The notes: generated by a model from the sequence alone, not told the origin. Shown: positions 27,127 to 36,849, counted from the first letter of the stretch. The stretch: DNA of 64,000 nt from Microvirga terricola (GCF_011777495.1 NZ_JAATJS010000002.1:744001-808000); one strand, 5' to 3'. Numbers and translations: made by a program.

Positions 27127-28254
27127 TTACATGCCCATCTCGTTGCCGGAGTAGTCGATCTTACCGTCGGCGCCCTTCTTCCAGACGTACATGACGTAGT
27201 CCGGACGGGTGATGTCGCCCTTCTTGTCGAAGGAGATGTCGCCGATGACGGTCTTGAACGGCTTGCCGGAGTGCATGACCTCGGCCACCTTCTTGCCGTC
27301 GATGCTGCCAGCCTGCTTGGCGGCTTCCGCCAGGATCTGGGTCGCAGCGTAGCTGTAGAGCGTGTAGGCTTCCGGATCGAAGTTCTTGGCCTTGAACTTG
27401 GCCACGACGTCCTTCGCGTTCGGGTTCTTGCGCGGATCCGGCGAGAAGGTCATCAGCGTACCGTCGGCGCCCGGGCCGGCGATCGAAACGAACTCGGCCG
27501 ACACGATGCCGTCGCCCGACATCATCGGGGCGGCGAGGCCCTGGTCGCGCATCTGGCGAATGATGAGGCCGGCTTCGGTGTGGAGGCCGCCGTAATAGAC
27601 GACATCAACGCCAGCCTGCTTCAGCTTCGACACGAGCGCGGAATAGTCCTTCTCGCCCGGGTTGATGCCTTCATACACGACTTCCTTGAGGCCCTTGGCG
27701 TTCATTGCCTTCTGGGTCTCGTCGGCAAGGCCCTTGCCGTAAGGAGTCTTGTCGTGAACGACGGCGACCTTCTTGCCCTTGAACTTGTCGGCGAGGTAGC
27801 CACCGGCAACTGCGCCCTGCTGGTCGTCGCGACCGCAGGTGCGGAAGGTGTTCCACATCTTGCGCTCGGTGAACTGCGGGTTGGTCGAGGCCGGGGTGAC
27901 CTGCACGATGCCGGCTTCCTCGTAAACCTGCGAGGCCGGGATCGAGACGCCGGAGTTGAAGTGGCCGACGACGAACTTCACGCCTTCAGCGGCGAACTTG
28001 TTCGCCACCGACACGCCTTGCTTGGGGTCGGACACGTCGTCGCCGACGACGATCTGCAGCTTCTGGCCGTTGATGCCGCCGGCGGCGTTGATGTCTTCAA
28101 CAGCCTGCTCGACGCCATTCTTGAGCTGCGCGCCGAAAGCGGCGTTCGGGCCGGTCACGGGGCCGGCGACGCCGATCTTGATCTGCGCGTTGGCCGCGCC
28201 GGAGAAGGCAAGGCCAAGACCGAGCGCTACGCTGGTCAACAGCATCTTTTTCAT
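27127..28254 (-). CDS. livJ: Branched-chain amino acid ABC transporter, periplasmic binding protein
   Basis: Type I solute-binding protein delivering Leu/Ile/Val or related amino acids to LivHM; 375 residues. Signal peptide MKKMLLTSVALGLGLAFSGAANA, then QIKIGVAGPVTGPNAAFGAQ, which is the classic start of the mature LivJ fold, AGGINGQKLQIVVGDDVSDPKQ and later YYGGLHTEAGLI. Two Cys occur, one in TFRTCGRDDQQG. It is the last gene of the liv cluster, 128 bases after DUF6867, with an AGAGGAG ribosome-binding site. Hairpins in that gap may help give it a separate message level. Confidence 0.95.
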   Translation of the reverse strand: MKKMLLTSVALGLGLAFSGAANAQIKIGVAGPVTGPNAAFGAQLKNGVEQAVEDINAAGGINGQKLQIVVGDDVSDPKQGVSVANKFAAEGVKFVVGHFNSGVSIPASQVYEEAGIVQVTPASTNPQFTERKMWNTFRTCGRDDQQGAVAGGYLADKFKGKKVAVVHDKTPYGKGLADETQKAMNAKGLKEVVYEGINPGEKDYSALVSKLKQAGVDVVYYGGLHTEAGLIIRQMRDQGLAAPMMSGDGIVSAEFVSIAGPGADGTLMTFSPDPRKNPNAKDVVAKFKAKNFDPEAYTLYSYAATQILAEAAKQAGSIDGKKVAEVMHSGKPFKTVIGDISFDKKGDITRPDYVMYVWKKGADGKIDYSGNEMGM

Positions 28255-28382
28255 GAGGTCACTCCTCTGGGGTGGTTTTATAGGCCCCCTTCCTCGGGGC
28301 CGGGTTTCAGCAGGCAGGAACCCGCCGTCCGGGTGACATCATGACTCTTTTTGAGCGGAAGTCACCCCGGAATTTCATGGGC
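28255..28382 (-). promoter_or_regulatory. Intercistronic hairpins before livJ
   Basis: The 128-base gap holds GGCCCC / GGGGCC (about 28283-28301) and CGGGTT / AACCCG (about 28301-28324) inverted repeats. They may be processing or attenuation structures that set binding-protein levels apart from the permease genes. No T-run follows them. Confidence 0.35.
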
Positions 28383-28745
28383 TTAGCCGTTCGTATGAGA
28401 GGACTTTTCCTTCCAGCCGAACGGGCTCGTGCGCTCGTAAAGCCAACGATATTGCGAGGTCATCAGCTTCGTCTGGTTGTATCGGTAGCCGAGGCTGCCG
28501 ATGATCAGCACCACGATCGCATCCACAATGTAATAATGGAGCGAAATCAGGGTGCCCTGGAACAGGGCGAAGTGGATGAACCGCACCGCCGCCGTCAGGA
28601 TCAGCAGGTAAACGACCAGGTTCCAGAAGGGCCGCCAGGTGATGGCGATGGCCCGCCCGGTCATCCAGGCGGCCGAGCCACCGAGCACGACGGTGATGAA
28701 CAGGAACAGCCAGATCGACTGTTCTTCATAAAGAAAGCCCTGCAT
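28383..28745 (-). CDS. DUF6867 membrane protein of the liv operon
   Basis: Inner-membrane protein of 120 residues with three predicted helices (about 11-30, 40-60 and 70-90) and a basic C-terminal tail (RWLYERTSPFGWKEK). Conserved opening MQGFLYEEQSIWLFLFIT fits my memory of DUF6867, a family found almost only in alphaproteobacterial Liv operons. Its ATG overlaps the livF stop, so it is translated with the ATPases. The role is unknown; an accessory or regulator of the permease is inferred from context only. Confidence 0.82.
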   Translation of the reverse strand: MQGFLYEEQSIWLFLFITVVLGGSAAWMTGRAIAITWRPFWNLVVYLLILTAAVRFIHFALFQGTLISLHYYIVDAIVVLIIGSLGYRYNQTKLMTSQYRWLYERTSPFGWKEKSSHTNG

Positions 28746-29521
28746 CAGTGGTGCCCTCCTTCGAGGTAGGCCGCGCGGACCTGCGGATTTTCCAACAGTT
28801 CCTTGCCAGTGCCGCTCAGGGTGATGTTGCCGGTCACCATCACATAGCCGCGGTGAGCGAGCTTGAGGGCGTGATAGGCGTTCTGCTCGACGAGGAAGAC
28901 GGTCATGCCGTCCTTCTCGTTCAGTTCTTTGATGATCTCGAAGATCTGCTTCACGATCAGAGGCGCGAGGCCGAGCGAGGGCTCGTCCAGAAGCAGGAGC
29001 TTCGGGCGGCTCATGAGCGCGCGAGCAATCGCCAGCATCTGCTGCTCACCGCCGGAGAGCGTGCCCCCGCGCTGTTGCAAACGCTCCTTCAGGCGCGGGA
29101 ACAGGGTGCAGACCCGCTCCAGATCCTGGTCGAAATGGGCAAATCCGTTGATGGACGCGCCCATTTGCAGGTTCTCGAATACCGTCATGCGCGGGAAGAT
29201 GCGCCGTCCCTCGGGCGATTGCGCAATCGACAGGCGGGCGATGTCGTGGGTCGGCATCTGGGTGATGTCCCGGCCCGCATAGGTGATCTTGCCCTCCCGC
29301 GCCCGCGGGTTGCCGAAGATCGTCATCATCAGGGTCGACTTACCGGCGCCGTTGGCCCCGATCAGCGTGACGATTTCTCCCTCGTGCACGTCCATGTCGA
29401 CGCCCTTGAGAGCGATGATGTTGCCGTAATAGGTCTTGACGCCGCGCACGCTCAGCAGGGGCTGACGCGCCGGTGCGGCTGCACTCTGGCTCATCGGGTT
29501 GGTTGCTCCTGCGGTGCTCAT
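28745..29521 (-). CDS. livF: Branched-chain amino acid ABC transporter ATPase LivF
   Basis: Cytoplasmic ATPase subunit of 258 residues. Walker A is GANGAGKST, the ABC signature LSGGEQQMLAIARAL, and Walker B KLLLLDEPSLGLAP; the H-loop His lies in the VEQNAYHAL segment typical of LivF. An N-terminal extension of about 20 residues (MSTAGATNPMSQSAAAPARQ) precedes the first strand. It overlaps livG by four bases (ATGA) and the DUF6867 gene by one. Confidence 0.96.
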   Translation of the reverse strand: MSTAGATNPMSQSAAAPARQPLLSVRGVKTYYGNIIALKGVDMDVHEGEIVTLIGANGAGKSTLMMTIFGNPRAREGKITYAGRDITQMPTHDIARLSIAQSPEGRRIFPRMTVFENLQMGASINGFAHFDQDLERVCTLFPRLKERLQQRGGTLSGGEQQMLAIARALMSRPKLLLLDEPSLGLAPLIVKQIFEIIKELNEKDGMTVFLVEQNAYHALKLAHRGYVMVTGNITLSGTGKELLENPQVRAAYLEGGHH

Positions 29522-30360
29522 GCGCCGATCTCCGCTTCGACCTTGGCGATCTCCTCGTCGGCGACGCCGAGATAGGCGGCGATGACGCGCGGATCGTTCT
29601 TCACTTCGGTCGGCGAGCCGTCCGAGATCTTGGTGCCGTAATCGAGCACCACCACGTGGTCGGAAATCTCCATCACCACCGACATGTCGTGCTCGATGAG
29701 CAGGATCGAAGTGCCATGGTCCTTGCGGATTGAGAGCAGAAGCTCATTCAGCTCCAGCGACTCGCGCGGATTGAGGCCCGCCGCCGGCTCGTCGAGGCAG
29801 AGCAGGAGCGGGTCCGTGCACATGGCGCGGGCGATTTCGAGACGCCGCTGATCGCCATAAGGCAGATCGCCGGCAGGATCGTCCGCGCGGTGGATGAGCC
29901 GGGTCTTTTCCAGCCAGAACTTCGCGCGCTCGATGGCGGCGCGTTCCGCTTTGGCGTAGCCGCCGATGCCGAGCACGCCGAGGAAGGTGAAGCCGGACGA
30001 GATCATCAGCGGGTTGTGCTGGGCAACCAACAGGTTCTCGAGCACGGTCATGCCGGAGAACAGGCGGATGTTCTGGAAGGTACGGGCGACCTTGGCTTTC
30101 CAGTTGATGTCGAAGCCGGGGAGCCGCTCGAGAAGCAGTTGCGAGCCGTTGGGCTTGCGCAGCGCGAGCATCCCCTCCGTCGGCTTGTAGAAGCCGGTGA
30201 TGCAGTTGAAGACGGTCGTCTTGCCCGCACCGTTGGGGCCGATGAGCGCGGTGATGTCGCCGCGTCCGACCTTGAAGGAGAGATCGTTGATGGCGACGAG
30301 GCCGCCGAAGCGCATCGTGAGATGCTGAACGTCGAGAATGGGGTCTTGTTGCCAGCGCAT
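29518..30360 (-). CDS. livG: Branched-chain amino acid ABC transporter ATPase LivG
   Basis: Second ATPase subunit, 280 residues. Walker A is GPNGAGKTTVFN, the degenerate signature DLPYGDQRRLEIARAM is typical of LivG, and Walker B is LLCLDEPAAGLNP; the H-loop is LLIEHDMSVV. The start at 30360 overlaps the livM stop (TAATG) and matches the family N terminus; the longer frame reaching 30459 runs over livM and is rejected. Confidence 0.96.
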   Translation of the reverse strand: MRWQQDPILDVQHLTMRFGGLVAINDLSFKVGRGDITALIGPNGAGKTTVFNCITGFYKPTEGMLALRKPNGSQLLLERLPGFDINWKAKVARTFQNIRLFSGMTVLENLLVAQHNPLMISSGFTFLGVLGIGGYAKAERAAIERAKFWLEKTRLIHRADDPAGDLPYGDQRRLEIARAMCTDPLLLCLDEPAAGLNPRESLELNELLLSIRKDHGTSILLIEHDMSVVMEISDHVVVLDYGTKISDGSPTEVKNDPRVIAAYLGVADEEIAKVEAEIGA

Positions 30361-31775
30361 TAGCCGTGTCCTTCCTTCACGAGCGAGCCGGAAATCGCCT
30401 TGCGCTCTTTCAAGATCACCGAGGGTTCGCGCTCCGAAATCAGGCCACGCGGACGCCACACCATCATGGCGACCATGCCTGCGCCGAAGAGCAGGAGGCG
30501 GTACTCGTTCGGGTCGAAGTTTTCGCCGAAGACCGCTTTGAGGAAGGTCAGGTTACGCAACATTTCCGGGCCGCCGACGAGGACGATGGCGGCAATCGCC
30601 ACGCCGATCTGCGAGCCCATGCCGCCGAGCACGACGATGGCGAGGATGATCGCCGATTCCAGGAAGTTGAAGCTTTCCGGAGAGACGAAGCCCTGACGCA
30701 CCGCGAAGAAGGACCCGGCGAACCCGCCGAACATCGCGCCGATGGCGAAGGCCGTCAGCTTGGTGTTGGTGGTGTTGATGCCGAGCGAGCGGCAGGCAAT
30801 CTCGTCCTCGCGCAAGGCTTCCCACGCGCGGCCGATGGGCAGGCGGCGCAGGCGCATCGTGACGAAGTTCGTCAGGAGCGCGAGGCCCAGGATGAGATAG
30901 TAGAGGAAGATGTAGCGGTGCATCGCATTGAAATCGAGCCCGAACAGCGCGGCAAACCCGTCATCACCCGAGGTGAAGGGCACGCCGAAGAAGGTCGCGC
31001 GCGGGATCGACGAGATGCCTGCGCCGCCATTCGTCAGGTCCACCCAGTTGATGAGAACGAGGCGGATGATCTCACCGAAGGCGAGGGTGACGATGGCGAG
31101 ATAGTCGCCACGCAGACGCAGCACCGGGAAGCCGAGGATCATGCCCCAGAACGCGGCGAGAATGCCGGCGAGGGGCAGGCAGATCCAGAACGACAGGCCG
31201 AAGGTCGTCGATAACAGCGCGTAGGAATAGGCCCCCACCGCGTAGAATGCGACGTAACCGAGATCGAGCAGGCCGGCGAGGCCGACGACGATGTTCAGAC
31301 CCCATCCAAGCATCACATAGGTGAGGATGAGGATGCCGAGATCGACGAAGTAACGGGATTCGTTCAGGCCGCCCTGCACCAGATAAACCAGGAGAGGGAA
31401 GCTGAGCGCGACGCCGAGGAACAGCGGGATCGCAAAACGCGAAACCTTCTGATAGGCGCTCGGCTCCGCATGGACCGGCTCTGTTGCCTGATGCGGATCG
31501 GGGAGGGCCTTGCGCGACGCTTTGGTCGCGAGGAAGGCGTGTTCGAGAACGCGCAGCACGAAGATGATGCCGACGACAGCCGCCACCAGCCACCAGCGCG
31601 AGGCGAGAAACAGCTCGCCGCCGTTCTGCTCGGTCTTGTAGGACAGGATCGGGATCGACAGGGCAAGCGTGATCAGCGCGGTCTTGAAGGCGTCCTTGAG
31701 GGCCGCCTGGAGGTTGAAGCGGCTCGGTACCTGAGTTTCCTCGGCCGAGCTGGTCGTAATGGAAGGAGCATTCAT
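30360..31775 (-). CDS. livM: Branched-chain amino acid ABC transporter permease LivM
   Basis: Inner-membrane permease of 471 residues, longer than E. coli LivM (about 425) because of an N-terminal block of about 120 residues with two helices (a DUF3382-like region). The permease core carries YVMLGWGLNIVVGLAGLLDLGYVAFYAVGAY and the EAA-like loop RLRRLPIGRAWEALREDEIACRSLGIN that contacts the ATPases. It is 11 bases downstream of livH. Confidence 0.95.
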   Translation of the reverse strand: MNAPSITTSSAEETQVPSRFNLQAALKDAFKTALITLALSIPILSYKTEQNGGELFLASRWWLVAAVVGIIFVLRVLEHAFLATKASRKALPDPHQATEPVHAEPSAYQKVSRFAIPLFLGVALSFPLLVYLVQGGLNESRYFVDLGILILTYVMLGWGLNIVVGLAGLLDLGYVAFYAVGAYSYALLSTTFGLSFWICLPLAGILAAFWGMILGFPVLRLRGDYLAIVTLAFGEIIRLVLINWVDLTNGGAGISSIPRATFFGVPFTSGDDGFAALFGLDFNAMHRYIFLYYLILGLALLTNFVTMRLRRLPIGRAWEALREDEIACRSLGINTTNTKLTAFAIGAMFGGFAGSFFAVRQGFVSPESFNFLESAIILAIVVLGGMGSQIGVAIAAIVLVGGPEMLRNLTFLKAVFGENFDPNEYRLLLFGAGMVAMMVWRPRGLISEREPSVILKERKAISGSLVKEGHG

Positions 31776-31786
31776 GGACGGGCTCC

Positions 31787-32707
31787 TTAGACTTTTTCGA
31801 CTTCAGGCCGTCCGAGAATACCGGAGGGCATGAAGATCAGAACGATGGCGAGGATCGAGAAGGCCGCCACGTCTTTGTACTCGATGGAGAAATAGGCCGA
31901 CCAGAAGGTCTCGATCAGGCCGATGATCAGCCCACCGAGAACCGCGCCGGGCAGGGAGCCGATGCCACCGAGCACGGCCGCCGTGAACGCCTTCACGCCC
32001 GGCACGAAGCCGTCGTTGAAGCTCACCACGCCGTAGTTCAGGAGGTACATGGTGCCCGCCACCGCTGCCAACGCCGCGCCGATGACGAAGGTCAGTGAGA
32101 TCGTGCGGTCCACGTTGATGCCGAGCAGTGCGGCCATCTTGCGGTCCTGCTCGCAGGCGCGCTGGGCGCGGCCGAGCGAGGTCTTCTGAACCAGGTACCA
32201 GAAGACGGTCAAAAGCACCGCCGTCGTCAGCATGATGATGATCTGCTTGTAGGACAGCGCGACATTGTAGCCGCTCTCGCCCTGGAAGAGCACGATTACG
32301 TCGCGCACCATCGGCGGCGTCGGCTTGTTGCGCGCGCCCTGCGCGACCTGCACGAAGTTGGACAGGAAGATCGACACGCCGATGGCCGAGATCAGCGGTG
32401 CGAGGCGGAAGGAGCCACGCAGCGGCCGGTAGGCGATCCGCTCGATGGCCCAGCCCCAGAGGGAGGTGAGCACCATCGCGATGACGAGAACAATCAGGAG
32501 CGCCAGCGCCACGGAGGAAATCCCGAGCCATGTGGTCAGGATTAAGAAGAAGATGAGCGCGATGAAAGCCGAGAGCATGAAGACGTCGCCGTGGGCGAAG
32601 TTCACCATGCCGATGATGCCGAACACCATCGTATAACCAATAGCGATGAGGCCGTAGATCGACCCCAGCGTCAGCCCATTAATGAGCTGCTGCACAAAAA
32701 TATCCAT
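31787..32707 (-). CDS. livH: Branched-chain amino acid ABC transporter permease LivH
   Basis: First gene of the liv operon; inner-membrane permease of 306 residues with about eight helices. It begins MDIFVQQLINGLTLGSIYGLIAIGYTMVFGIIGMVNFAHGD, which is diagnostic, and contains the ATPase-contact loop RACEQDRKMAALLGIN. Transcription likely starts in the 273-base region shared with the divergent flavin reductase gene, where a palindromic operator candidate lies. Confidence 0.96.
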   Translation of the reverse strand: MDIFVQQLINGLTLGSIYGLIAIGYTMVFGIIGMVNFAHGDVFMLSAFIALIFFLILTTWLGISSVALALLIVLVIAMVLTSLWGWAIERIAYRPLRGSFRLAPLISAIGVSIFLSNFVQVAQGARNKPTPPMVRDVIVLFQGESGYNVALSYKQIIIMLTTAVLLTVFWYLVQKTSLGRAQRACEQDRKMAALLGINVDRTISLTFVIGAALAAVAGTMYLLNYGVVSFNDGFVPGVKAFTAAVLGGIGSLPGAVLGGLIIGLIETFWSAYFSIEYKDVAAFSILAIVLIFMPSGILGRPEVEKV

Positions 32708-32844
32708 GTCCTGCCCTTGCCCCTCTGGATGGGGTCGTTGTTGGGATACGTCTCAGCAAAGCACGATGTGGGGTCGAGGCCAAGCCGGACGTAAGGTGGG
32801 GTGTCTAGCAAACCGGGATGCCTCCGACAATTCTCCGTTAAGTT

Positions 32845-32867
32845 TCCTATCAATAAGTCTGATAGGA
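32845..32867. promoter_or_regulatory. Palindromic operator candidate between livH and flavin reductase gene
   Basis: TCCTATCA and TGATAGGA are perfect 8-bp inverted arms around seven bases, giving a 23-bp site like those of dimeric HTH repressors. It is 138 bases from the livH start and 114 from the divergent gene. No regulator gene is adjacent. Confidence 0.45.
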
Positions 32868-32980
32868 TAGAAATGTGGGCTAAACCCCGGGAAAAACTTC
32901 AAAAAATTTCGGATGGCGACCATATGTCGTTTATGGTCTTGTGCTTCGCCTCAAAGGGTGGGAGAGGCTTTTCGTAGACG

Positions 32981-33520
32981 ATGTCGAAGATGCAGCCTCA
33001 TCCCGAATCCCCTGCCGATTCCCCGGCCATCACCGTTTCCGGACCCGATGCGGCTCTCTTTCGCGAGGGCATGAGCCGCGTTGCTGCGGCCGTCCACATC
33101 GTCGCGACGGACGGACCGGCTGGCAGGGCCGGTTTTACGGCGACGGCGGTGACGCCGGTCACCGACAGCCCGGCGACGCTCCTCGTCTGCGTCAACACGG
33201 CCGGCCGGTCGACCCAGGCGCTCCTCGCCAACCGGGTATTTTCCGTCAACACGCTCGGGGCCGGTGAGTCCGCCCTGGCGGATATTTTTGCCGGACGGAC
33301 AGACCTTCACGGCAAGGACCGTTTCAGCGTCGGGCAATGGGGCCTCTGCGCCACCGGCGCGCCTCTTCTGATGACAAGCCTCGTCTCGTTCGATTGCCGC
33401 CTCGTCGATGCGCGGGTTGTCGCCACGCACCATGTGCTGATCGGCGAGATCGACGGCATCCGCCTTGGCGAATCCGGCCCAGCGCTGGTTTACCAGGGGC
33501 GCCTCTACCGTAACCTTTAG
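32981..33520 (+). CDS. Flavin reductase family protein (RutF/HpaC-like)
   Basis: Predicted NAD(P)H:flavin oxidoreductase with a split-barrel FMN fold, 179 residues. Motifs are FREGMSRVAAAVHIVATDGPAGRAGFTATAVTPVTDSPATLLVCVN (FMN-binding core), FSVNTLGAGE, and a C-terminal ATHHVLIGEI. Such enzymes supply reduced flavin to two-component monooxygenases; no partner is adjacent. Start ambiguity: a second in-frame ATG is at 32990. Confidence 0.85.
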   Translation: MSKMQPHPESPADSPAITVSGPDAALFREGMSRVAAAVHIVATDGPAGRAGFTATAVTPVTDSPATLLVCVNTAGRSTQALLANRVFSVNTLGAGESALADIFAGRTDLHGKDRFSVGQWGLCATGAPLLMTSLVSFDCRLVDARVVATHHVLIGEIDGIRLGESGPALVYQGRLYRNL

Positions 33521-33524
33521 AAGT

Positions 33525-34379
33525 CTATTCCTTCAACGTCCGTGGCCCCTGCGGCGCGTAGGGGCTCCATCCGGTCAGCTGGACGAATCCATCCCGCGCG
33601 GCGACCAGGAGGTGCTTGCGGTGCCGATGGACGAGGGTGCCGGGGCGATAGCTGTGCGCTTCCTGCCAACCCGACGCTTCCCAGACATAGATGTAGCGGG
33701 AATTGACCTGCGCGAAGGTTTCGATGGAGCCAAAGGCGCGGACGGTGCGGAGGATGTCGGACACGTCGCGCCACCAGTCGAGCGTCCGCTGAGGCTGGGT
33801 CATGCGCGGCCAATAGGTGCCGGGCCCTTGCGGCATGGCCTGCGTCCAGAGCGATGGAAGATCGTTGGCAAGAGCATTCGCGGCGCGCTTTGCGGCCATC
33901 TGGCATTTGGCCAAAAGCGTGTCGTGCGTCTCGACCGGGCTTAGCGGGAAAAGCTCTTGCGCGACGATGGGGCCGGTGTCGAAGGTCGGGTCGAGAAGGT
34001 GGACCGTCACGCCCCATTCCGGCACTGCATCGAGAATGGCCTGGAAGAGCGGGTAGGGGCCGCGCCCCAGAGGCAGCGGTGAGGGATGGAAATTGACGGC
34101 GAAGGGAAGGTAGCGCTCCCAACCCTTGATGAGCCATGGATAGCCCGCAACGATGAGAGCCTCGCAGCGCGCGGATTTCAGGCTGGCGAGATCCGCCGGC
34201 TGAATGCGTGAGAGTTGGACAGGCACCTTCAGCGCCCGGGCGCGGGCGAGCGTCGCGTCGTTGAAATCATAGATGCCGTCGCAGGGGCGGCTGAAAAGCT
34301 TCACGGGTTCCCAGCCCCTGTCGAGCAGGGTCTCGAAAACGTCTCCGAGAAAATCGATGCCGGCGAAAGCGAAGCGCAT
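33525..34379 (-). CDS. Methionyl-tRNA formyltransferase-like protein
   Basis: Formyltransferase-fold protein of 284 residues, shorter than Fmt (about 310). The catalytic Asn-His pair is present in [18 protein letters not shown], and the Asp in [18 protein letters not shown]. The C-terminal domain resembles the FmtC OB-type region only loosely. A true Fmt is usually beside def, which is absent here, so a sugar- or amino-formyl transferase role is equally possible. It is convergent with the flavin reductase gene, four bases apart. Confidence 0.8.
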   Translation of the reverse strand: MRFAFAGIDFLGDVFETLLDRGWEPVKLFSRPCDGIYDFNDATLARARALKVPVQLSRIQPADLASLKSARCEALIVAGYPWLIKGWERYLPFAVNFHPSPLPLGRGPYPLFQAILDAVPEWGVTVHLLDPTFDTGPIVAQELFPLSPVETHDTLLAKCQMAAKRAANALANDLPSLWTQAMPQGPGTYWPRMTQPQRTLDWWRDVSDILRTVRAFGSIETFAQVNSRYIYVWEASGWQEAHSYRPGTLVHRHRKHLLVAARDGFVQLTGWSPYAPQGPRTLKE

Positions 34380-34555
34380 GTTCTGCTTTATGCCTCAAGC
34401 ATGCCCTCGATCAAAAGGCGGGGTGCGACATCACTCCACATCATTGGCGAAGGCGCGACGGACGCTCGCATTCCCGCTGTCGCATCAAGTTGATCCTCCT
34501 CAATGGGAGCGCGCGGCGCCCCTTTTACGTTGACCGGATTGCGAAGGAGAAGCGC

Positions 34556-34882
34556 ATGCGGATCGATCCCCTCAAAGTCGGACTTGCTGTGGGTTTGCTG
34601 TTGGGGGGCTGGCACGCGTGTTGGTCGCTTCTCGTGGCGCTGGGCTGGGCGCAGGCTGTGGTCGATTTCGTGCTGTGGATTCACTTCATCCAGCCGATCT
34701 ATGTGATCGGGCCCTTCAGCCTCACGCGGGCGGTGCTTCTCGTGGCCATCACCGGGGCGATCGGCTTCGTCATCGGCGCAGCTTTTGCTGCGATCTGGAA
34801 CCGTCTGCGCCGCCGGCCGAGCGCGACCGTCTCGGTTCTTTCGGAGGTGCGCAAATCCAACGATTTCAAATCGCGGCGTTAG
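34556..34882 (+). CDS. Small two-helix inner-membrane protein
   Basis: Unrecognised protein of 108 residues. Two or three membrane segments are apparent: [24 protein letters not shown] (about 7-30), a Trp/His-rich turn ([12 protein letters not shown]), and [23 protein letters not shown] (about 60-85). A basic tail follows (RLRRRPS... SNDFKSRR). The ATG at 34556 has an AAGGAGA ribosome-binding site. Its stop overlaps the end of the convergent patatin gene by four bases. Confidence 0.7.
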   Translation: MRIDPLKVGLAVGLLLGGWHACWSLLVALGWAQAVVDFVLWIHFIQPIYVIGPFSLTRAVLLVAITGAIGFVIGAAFAAIWNRLRRRPSATVSVLSEVRKSNDFKSRR

Positions 34883-36321
34883 CGTCGCGTTTGGCTTGCT
34901 GCGAGCAGTGGCCTGTTGCGCATGAAGGCGCGGAAGGTCGCGTTGTTGTGTAGCGCTGTTTCGCCTGCGCCGATCACCGTATCCAGAGTGGCGGGATCGA
35001 GCTGGAAGCGGGTCGGCACCTTGTCGAGCTCGCGCCGCAGCTCCGGTCCCGCGTCATCGAAAGAAACGCGGCCCACGGTGAATGCGACGTCGTCGCATTT
35101 CCAGCCGTTGAGCGTGCCGCGCAGCGCTACAACCTCGTGGTTCGGCAGCGAGCAGCGCCAGCGCCGGATGTCGCTTTCCCAATCGCGCATGATGGTGGTG
35201 AAGTAGTCGTAACCCTTGTAGACGCCTGAATCGATGGCGACGTCGGTCACGATGCCCGCGAGTTCCATGCCGGTCGGCGAGGCAAGCTTGCTCGGCCATT
35301 CGCCTGCGGGGCCGCGTCCTGCATCAACCACGAGGAACAGGAAACGCTTGACCCGCACGGCCTGCTCCGCCGTCATCGGCATGTAGGGCCGGTCGCGGTT
35401 GGTCCGTGCGACGGCAAGCGAGTGGATGCCGAAGTTATCCGTCAGCCCACCATCGAGAAGCTTCACATAGTGGAAGTGCTCGGGGTCCTGCCGGTAGCGC
35501 GTCATCGCGGCGGCGCTGGCGCGCAGGGTTGCGGGGGCTGTTTTGTCGGCGAGTCCACGTTGGAGCCACGCGGGAACGTGTCCGCCGCAAGCGCCGCCGA
35601 AATTCTCCACGTTCATGGGAACGAAAAGGCCCGGCACCGCCGCGGAGGCGGCCACCGCCTCCGAGAGGCGCACCTTGCTCAAGTCGCTGCAGAGCGTGCT
35701 GAAGGTGATGGGCTCGAAGACGAACGGCACGCGGTTATAGATGTCCGATGCCGCAATCCACACGAGCGGGCGCTTGCGCGCGAAAAGATCGGCATAGGTT
35801 GCGCCGTCGAACAGGTTCTCATCGAGCCAGCGCGGAAACTTCGAGCGGTCATTGACGCCGCCGTCGTGCACGATCCGCAGCACGTTCGCAAGGGAGACAT
35901 CGGCGTCGAAACCCTGCTCGGCATTGCGTTCAAGGAAGCGGCTGCGGAACGTGGGCAAGCCCTCGCGGCCCTTAAGGCCGAAATAAGCGGCGGTGACCGA
36001 GCCGCCTGAGACGCCGGAGATCAGATCGATCATATCCGTCATCCGCTGGCGGCCATTCTCGGCCACGATTTCATGCCGGTCGAGTTCGTTCAGCACGCCA
36101 TAGGAAAAGGCCGAAGCGCGCATGCCGCCGCCGGAAAAGGCCACGCCGACGACGGTCTCCCCGAACTGGTCGGGACCCAGTGGCCAGCTGCGCTGGTCGG
36201 CGACCCGGGTAATGGGCTCGTTTAGGGGCGCGTGGGTCAAATCGCCGGAACACGCCGACAATGCCAGCGCCGTCGCACCCGCGAGCGCCCATCGCTTGAA
36301 CCCGCCCAGCCCCATGGTCAT
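34879..36321 (-). CDS. Patatin-like phospholipase lipoprotein
   Basis: Exported lipoprotein of 480 residues; lipobox LSAC follows a hydrophobic signal peptide. The patatin catalytic dyad is visible: oxyanion loop [14 protein letters not shown], nucleophile motif GVSGGS (G-x-S-x-G) and LLDGGLTDN (DGG Asp). Predicted to hydrolyse lipids in the periplasm or outer membrane. The ATG at 36321 is preferred over an in-frame TTG at 36336; ATG 36315 is a further option. It is divergent from usg across 258 bases. Confidence 0.87.
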   Translation of the reverse strand: MTMGLGGFKRWALAGATALALSACSGDLTHAPLNEPITRVADQRSWPLGPDQFGETVVGVAFSGGGMRASAFSYGVLNELDRHEIVAENGRQRMTDMIDLISGVSGGSVTAAYFGLKGREGLPTFRSRFLERNAEQGFDADVSLANVLRIVHDGGVNDRSKFPRWLDENLFDGATYADLFARKRPLVWIAASDIYNRVPFVFEPITFSTLCSDLSKVRLSEAVAASAAVPGLFVPMNVENFGGACGGHVPAWLQRGLADKTAPATLRASAAAMTRYRQDPEHFHYVKLLDGGLTDNFGIHSLAVARTNRDRPYMPMTAEQAVRVKRFLFLVVDAGRGPAGEWPSKLASPTGMELAGIVTDVAIDSGVYKGYDYFTTIMRDWESDIRRWRCSLPNHEVVALRGTLNGWKCDDVAFTVGRVSFDDAGPELRRELDKVPTRFQLDPATLDTVIGAGETALHNNATFRAFMRNRPLLAASQTRR

Positions 36322-36363
36322 GCTCTTCGCCCCCAACGGAAGGGCGAAATACGATGCGCGGCG

Positions 36364-36405
36364 AAAAGTCTCAATAGCTGAGCATCAAGTCTTCACGAGA
36401 CTTTT
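36364..36405. promoter_or_regulatory. Inverted repeat between patatin and usg genes
   Basis: AAAAGTCTC (36364-36372) and GAGACTTTT (36397-36405) are exact complements 24 bases apart, 43-84 bases upstream of the patatin start. Could be an operator for it or a hairpin in a usg leader. Confidence 0.3.
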
Positions 36406-36579
36406 GGCTTGGCTCTTGTTTCCTTCCCCCTGCGGCTATCGGTATCGTCATCCGGCTCTTGGGGAACTCCGAAGTGTGGTGACAATTTAACCTTGAGCAT
36501 GGACCCTCAGAACTGCGCCGCCAAGGCGGAGCCTCTTCGATCCCGTCAGGCGGACTACGTCTGGTCCAGAGGAGGTCTT

Positions 36580-36849
36580 ATGGCGTCCAAGGACTTCATT
36601 CGTCAGCTGGAGGGCTATGGGCTGACGACGGCGAGCATTCTTTATCGGATGCCCGACCATCCCTCATTCCTGCAAACCTTCATCTGGCAGGATTACGACC
36701 TGGCTCCCGAGTTTCCGATGCTGCTCAAATTCCTCAACTTCTGGCAACGCGAGCTGGCGGGGCCGCTGCATTCGGTCACGGTGAGCCATTCGCACCTCAT
36801 CCGGCCCGCCGAATTCCGGGCCATCCAGGGCGAGATCAGCATTCATTGA
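36580..36849 (+). CDS. usg: usg family protein
   Basis: Small conserved alphaproteobacterial protein of 89 residues, function unknown. The whole length fits the family: MASKDFIRQLEGYGLTTASI, then LYRMPDHPSFLQTFIWQDYD and a C-terminal HSVTVSHSHLIRPAEFR. The ATG at 36580 follows GGAGG; a longer frame from 36409 has no conserved content. Its stop overlaps the TTG start of exoD. Confidence 0.87.
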   Translation: MASKDFIRQLEGYGLTTASILYRMPDHPSFLQTFIWQDYDLAPEFPMLLKFLNFWQRELAGPLHSVTVSHSHLIRPAEFRAIQGEISIH

